Source of the DNA: Capricornis sumatraensis | Taxonomy: Eukaryota; Chordata; Mammalia; Artiodactyla; Bovidae | Direction: 5' to 3' | NCBI RefSeq assembly: GCF_032405125.1 | Contig: NC_091088.1 | Span: forward strand, 22,529,001 to 22,593,000 | DNA length: 64,000 bases | In this document: piece by piece, positions 58,539 through 64,000 of the stretch | How the letters are laid out: every line of letters begins with the position of its first letter | Position numbering within the stretch: the first letter of the stretch is position 1 | Program-made: the position numbers and the translations under genes | Notes under the pieces: generated by a model | The model's database searches: none | What the model was told of the DNA's origin: nothing | What the model saw: the letters and a program-made list of their open reading frames with translations, nothing else

Positions 58539-60349
58539 GTGATAATACACATGGCTTTTGCAGAGCCCCAGAGACTCTGCCTGGGTGCTCTTTTAGAAAC
58601 CCAGTCTGATCTTATTCTTTCCATTCAGTTCCATTTTAAGAATAGTGTCTCTGACTTTCCTCCTCAGAAATTCTTATATTCCTATTTATGTGCTTTAATT
58701 AAGGATTCTTCCTCTGTGCTATCAAAGGCTTGGCAGAAGGCGGTAGGGAAACAGCCTAGTACATAATACCTAAGGACATGAGCCTGGCTTTAGCTTAAGG
58801 CTGCTCTAGTGCAGACCAGATGACATCTTTCAGGATTTATTCTCCCAACGTTATTACTAGTTCCTTTCGGGCTAAACCCACATGCAAGTCTCGCTCCCTT
58901 AACCATCCCTCATAGTGGGACGCCGAGCCATAAAGGCCTGGGAGCAGGACCGAGTCAAGGCAGCTGGGTGGATATAGGTATTTGAAGCTGTGGTTACTGA
59001 GGTATGGTGATGTATTTCATAGGATGCTTCTGTAAGCTTTCATGAAGCAGTTACTAGAAAAATATGTATGTACTACTGAACTTCCTGGCATCTTTCTTCA
59101 GAAGCTTTCCCATCACCTTTTCTGTATAAAGGAAAAAAAAATTTCAGATGATATATTTGGTAAGTTAAGCAGAAGACAGTCTCCCATCCAGCATTTGAAA
59201 CCACTACCAGTAAATATGATTTTCCTCAAATCTTAAAACTGAGGGGAAATAGTTCCCAAAGCAATCAGCTACAAGAACACATTTACTCTTGACAGTAAAT
59301 GTGGTCCTGAACAGTAGAATCAGAAACATTATTTTGCTTATTTGAATTCTTAAGATACTGTGGGTTTAAATTTTGAAGTGTTGAAAGAAGAGGAGCAAAA
59401 CGTTTCTTGGTTGAGAAAGCTGTTACCTGTTCCGAGTAAGTCCATTGATTTTGTGAGTGACAATGGAGACAGGTTCTGCTCCCGCATGTCCAGCAGGCTT
59501 CTTGCTCTTGGCTTTCAGAACAGTCTATGTCAGTCATCCTTTGGGAATTTACACCAGAGCAGCTAATAAAAACAAAAGATGGCTCCTTGTTTCTGTTGCA
59601 TAGACCCTTCTCTCCCAGCCACATTTGCTCCTGTTAAGTTTGGAAACATTGCTGACATTCTTGGAGCTTTAGCGGAGAAAGAGCCAAAGGACAGAAAAGA
59701 GAAATTTTTATAAACACTGCTTAACAGCTCTGTTTGATATCATTACAAAAATGATTTTATTTTTCTTGTAGCATCTGAGCTATTACCTATGAACACTGTT
59801 ACCATCATGAATCCTGTAGCCATTTTCCCGTCTATAAAGAGCATCTTAGAATAGAAGGTCTGGTGTCCGGGCGTTGGGAACATTTTGCTCATCTCTTCCA
59901 CAGCTGAGAGAATTTACACTGGTGCAGGGGGTTTCCTTCTCTGCCTCTAGCAGTCTGATGATCATCACCTTCTGCCTCAACTTTTGCATCTATGAAATAA
60001 AGGTTTATGGAACATCTCTTTGTTATCCACAAGGGCTTTCTTTGTGCTCGGGGTCGTCCAATTTACACACAGGAAAAACCTTAAATGAATCACGCAAAGT
60101 CACAGAAGGTGCACTTAGTGAAGCCAGTCAGCCAGCTCAGATCCAGCATTCCTTCCACTCGCCTACAACACCCTGCAGCCAAGATGACTCCTGCCCTTCC
60201 CTCCCGGCCGCAAAAGAATTGCTTGAAGTACAGCAATGTGACATAAAGGCATACCTGCTCTACCTCAAGAGTTTCACTTCTGTTCTTACCAACTGTGGTG
60301 CTCTGTTTTGGACTGGGAGGTATAAATTATAGAGTTGTTAGAAAATAGA

Positions 60350-61400
60350 GGAGTTTTAAAGTCCTGGGGAAAAGGATGAAGAGCAGGGAGCCTGGGAAGA
60401 GGCCCTGAACAGTTAGGGTCATGTAGGAGAAGAGGGGCCTTCACCGCAGAGAGAAACAGAAGGAGCAGGCCATCAGGTAGGAGCAGGACGGGGACACGGC
60501 CCCGCCATGGAACCTGTCTCGGGAGGGGGGAGCGTGCGGCTGTGTCTGCTGTCTGGGTCCTGGATCTGACAGCGTGGAGGGTGTCACAGGGAGGGATGAG
60601 TGTGGGAAGAGGCTCTGGACCGTGCGGAGCAGAAGGAGGTTGCCGCGAACTCCTTCTGCAGTTTGATGGACCGCACACAAGTGAGGTGGCTGGAAGGGAC
60701 AGTGGAGTGACAGGGAGGGGGTTACACATGGCAGCCTGTTTGCTAACCAGAATAATCCCATAGAGTTGGACTGAGTTTGCTGGAGAGAGAGATGGTACCC
60801 CGGGAGCAGAGTCTCTGGCAAAGTGCTATGGGAGGAGGTATCTGTGATGAAGATCCCTTGTGCGACGGATGATGGAGAAAGGGCCAAGGAAGAGATGATA
60901 ACGCTGGAGCAGAGGCGTCTCGGTGCCCAAGGAGAGCGGTGAAGCTGGGACAGAGCTGGTGGATAACACGAGGATAGTAGAGTTGGTGGTCTTGAATACA
61001 AGTGAGCTGGAAGGACAAGAAAGTGAGTGGTCAGGGAAGGGAGTGGTGGAATTCAGATTTCAGAGGCTGTATGGCTTCTGCTGGCAGTCAGAACCAGGGT
61101 AAGGGTGGCTAGCTTAGGTTGAGGAGTGTGTTTGGGGGTCACGGGGGTGTTTAGAGACAAAGAAACCAGGCTGCATGAGTCTCAGGCGCTTGCTGAAGAT
61201 GCCCAGGGTGATGGCGGGACTCAGGGTGGCCAGAAGGGAGAAGAGTGGTTTTAAATATAGAAGGAGGTGGGCAGAGTATGAAGATGGGAAATCCAGCCAC
61301 CATCAACAGGACTTGGCAGGAGGAGGAAGAGGCCTGTCATTCACAGGGATGAACCCCTCCCCCTGGACTGTGCTGGCCCCATCTGATGCAAGGGAGTGAG
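60350..61400. other. Purine-rich, GC-elevated block of unknown nature
   Basis: About 1 kb with strong A+G bias on the + strand (many gggaagag, ggagcagg, agaaggag strings). Long antisense open frames (for example 60441-61001 minus, 186 codons) follow from this bias; their Ser/Pro/Leu-rich translation shows no domain. A 10-bp hairpin at 60629-60659 lies inside. It may be an unrecognised repeat. Confidence 0.5.
60629..60659. repeat. 10-bp perfect hairpin
   Basis: Arms gcagaaggag (60629-60638) and ctccttctgc (60650-60659) with an 11-nt loop gttgccgcgaa. Confidence 0.9.
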
Positions 61401-61451
61401 TTTTTAGAAGCTGGTGAGTTAATATATATAAAGTACCCTTGATTGTACCTG

Positions 61452-61671
61452 TGTGCGTGCATTTGTGCTGTCGTGTCCGACTCTTTGTGACCCCATGGAC
61501 TGTAGCCCACCAGGCTCCCCTGTCCATGGGATTTCCCAGGCAAGAATACTGGAGTGGGTTGCCATTTCCTTCTCGAGGATCTTCCCGACCCAAGGACTGA
61601 ACCCGAGTCTCCTGCATCTCCTGCACTGGCAGACAGACTCTTTACCACTGTACCATCTGGGAAGCCCACCA
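61452..61671 (-). mobile_element. Bov-tA SINE, antisense
   Basis: Body gctgtcgtgtccgactcttt through the head complement taccactgtaccatctggga and agcccacc. Near consensus. Confidence 0.9.
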
Positions 61672-61838
61672 TAGTGCCTATTACATGCTAAAAAAAATGA
61701 ACAAATACTAGTTTGTGCAACCACCATGTACCCTAAAAACACATGTCTAGTCACAAAAGTAAAAGTCCCTGTGACTTTTATTGTAAGCCTCATTATTATT
61801 TGCTTTAATAACATGACCATCCCTTACTGTGCTCTCAG

Positions 61839-62385
61839 TTCAGTTCAGTGGCTCAGTCGTGTCCGACTCTTTGTGACCCCATGGACTGCAGCACACCAGA
61901 CCTCCCTGTCCATCACCGACTCCTGGAGTTTACTCAGACTCACATCCATTGAGTTGGTGATGCCATCCAGCCATCTGTCGTCCCCTTCTCCTCCTGCCTT
62001 CAATCTTTCCCAGCATCAGGGTCCTTTCCAATGAGTCAGTTCTGTGCATCAGGTGGCCAGAGTATTGGAGTTTCAGCTTCAGCATCAGTCCTTCCAATGA
62101 ATATTCTGGACTGATTTCCTTTAGGATGGACTGGTTTGATCTCCCTGCAGTCCAAGGGACTCTCAAGAGTCTTCTCCAACACTACCGTTCAAAATCATCA
62201 ATTCTTTGACACTCAGCTTTCTTTATAGTCCAACTGTCACATCCATACGTGACTACTGGAAAAACCATAGCTTTGACTGGACGGACCTTTGTTGGCAAAG
62301 TAATGTCTCTGCTTTCATTATGCTATCTAGGTTGGTCATAACTTTTCTTCCAAGGAGCAAATGTCTTTCAATTTCGTGGCTACTG
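61839..62385 (-). mobile_element. BovB 3' portion, antisense
   Basis: It begins cagttcagttcagtggctca (BovB 3' end) and extends ~545 bp to gcaaatgtctttcaatttcg in the reverse-transcriptase C-terminus. It is 5'-truncated, with a small deletion around ccatctgtcgtcccc. Confidence 0.9.
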
Positions 62386-62969
62386 TGCCTTACTTCTATT
62401 GAAGATGAGTCTGCAAAAATATGTCAGTACCAAAAAACATTACTGACCTAGGAAACTGACAGTGAGGAGGAATGACAGGAAGGCACACTTCTGCTTGTGT
62501 TAGATTCCTTTAGAATTCTCTCAGCAGGTTGAAAAAGGAGTTTCTGAACAAATGAGAAACTTCGTCTAGGTTTCAAATTTAGGAACAGTATCATTAGTCA
62601 CTTTTTCATATACAATAACAAGATCAGTTAAATCCACTTAAAAATAAAAATAAAAGACCTCCCTTTGTTACGAGTTTTTAAAAATGGGAGAGAGTGGAGC
62701 AGGTGCAGGCGCCCAAGGAAGTCTGGGCTTCCCTCTCCCTGACTGCTTCTCAGATCACTCCCCAGGGCAGGCCTGGATCCAGATATGGAGGATTTGGGAG
62801 GGGCCCAGCTGTTGAATCTTACTGAGCTAGTCAGTTATGAGATTGCTATTAATAATGGTGAACTTGGTTATAATTACTTTTATTCATTATGTGAACCTCT
62901 TTGGGATGAGATGAGAATCTTACTTTCATTATCATCCTAGCGAAGCCAAGAGAAGCCTCCACATGATTA

Positions 62970-63028
62970 GGTACACACACACACATATACATATATGTAT
63001 ATATCTCCATATTGATATACATACAAAT
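62970..63028. repeat. AC/AT simple repeat
   Basis: gtacacacacacacatatac followed by an alternating AT/AC stretch; likely length-polymorphic. Confidence 0.85.
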
Positions 63029-64000
63029 TAGATACATTACATAAATATACAATCCTGCAGTTCATACTCCCCTCCCGAAAAAAAAAAAAGACAAACCCAA
63101 CATATGAAGAGTTCCTACATAGCTCTGGGGATCACTGTCTTAATCCCACAGATTGCAAATATGGTGACTCAGTCAGAAGAACACATAAATTCTAGGGTTT
63201 CCAGGATGCATTTGATTTTCAGCCTCAGAAAACCAGTCATCCAAGCCACGAGTCTGTTTGGTCCAGTCTGCTAATCCTGACAATCTGTCATCTGAGTATT
63301 TGTGACTCCATTCATAATGAGCATGAAAGCCTCCATGGTATATGAAAAGTCCTTATCCAGATGTCACCACCCTTAGAAAAAACAGTAACAAAGAGAAGAA
63401 GAGACTAGACATGGAGATTTTAAACAGCATCCTGAATAGAATGCAGATGAATTCCAGGAGAGACCATCCACGTGCTTCCCTTGCAGACAGACACAGTCAG
63501 CTGCTAGGAATAACCAGCATGTGTAAACACTGAGGAAATGCCCAGAGAGTCATGGTAGTGAGTTCCTCCTCCATCCCTCTGGTTCAGACCTGCTGTGCCC
63601 CACACCCCCGTTAAGACTGCACCGATGCTGCCCTCACCTGGCCCACCACCAGTCAGTTGTGCCAAGCAAAGGCCTTCCTTACTGGAAGCATCTGAAAGCG
63701 GCTGGCTCTCGGCAGCACTGGTGTCGGGCCAGACAGGGCTGTGTCACACTGCTTCCAGAGGCTGACCCCAGGGCCCCTGCAAGCTGGAAACGCTGCCGAA
63801 ACACATTTACAACTAGAAAAATCAGATATTCCTCCAAAGACTTTACATAAGTTGGCAGATGGAGAGCTGCCGTGGTGACAACGCTGGCAGGAGGATAAAG
63901 TATGCCGTATGAGCTATAACAGAAACCATCGTGTGGTGTAACCACCACCACGGGGCAAACCTGCACACATACACAGCCGTCTGACAGCGCAGGTTTTGCG

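Larger units (their letters stand above)
58148..64000 (+). other. LONP2: LONP2 intron, 5' part only
   Basis: Donor GTGAGC at 58148; the acceptor is beyond the window. It contains two Bov-tAs, a BovB fragment, a purine-rich block (60350-61400), a small hairpin and an AC/AT simple repeat. 58550-60340 and 63030-64000 show nothing I recognise. No further LONP2 exon was found. Confidence 0.85.

Noticed and set aside
60441..61001. 186-codon minus-strand open frame
   Set aside because: Composition follows from the purine skew of the opposite strand; no domain, motif or splice context.

Overview
The window is nuclear genomic DNA of a pecoran ruminant (cattle, sheep or goat type). The evidence is dense Bov-A, Bov-A2 and Bov-tA SINEs, BovB (RTE) LINE fragments and CHR-type SINEs, on a background of older mammalian L1, MIR, LTR and Hsmar1-like mariner remnants. 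The species cannot be fixed from the sequence alone.

One protein-coding gene is supported. It is the middle part of LONP2 (peroxisomal Lon protease homolog 2) on the + strand. Nine internal exons lie at 920-1042, 2533-2696, 5695-5789, 12848-13106, 21749-21890, 32671-32821, 34822-34948, 38326-38459 and 58005-58147. All have GT-AG boundaries and all phases join without a break, giving 446 codons. They encode the end of the N-terminal substrate-binding region with its acidic stretch, then the complete AAA+ ATPase module (Walker A, Walker B, sensor 1, arginine finger, sensor 2), and stop just before the serine/lysine protease domain. The first exons, the proteolytic domain and the C-terminal peroxisomal signal are outside the window.

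The other ~98% is intron. Introns 1-12847 carry SINEs, a ~1.75 kb mariner with two nested SINEs, BovB fragments and, at 10.9-12.6 kb, an unusual cluster: a perfect 18-bp hairpin, a 17-bp tandem duplication, a 101-bp inverted repeat, a 27-bp direct duplication and a trimeric Bov-A. The 13.1-21.7 kb intron has a Bov-tA, a BovB fragment, an LTR-like block and a MIR. The 21.9-32.7 kb intron holds a BovB with a long open reverse-transcriptase frame and a second BovB with a twin-priming inversion. The 19.5 kb intron (38.5-58.0 kb) holds two G-quadruplex motifs, a GC-rich antisense protein-like stretch of unknown identity, L1 fragments and SINEs. The last 5.9 kb has two Bov-tAs, a BovB fragment and a purine-rich block.

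I found no undescribed gene system. The best leads are the inverted-repeat/direct-duplication rearrangement just upstream of the Walker A exon, the unidentified antisense stretch at 43.7-44.4 kb, and the twin-primed BovB.
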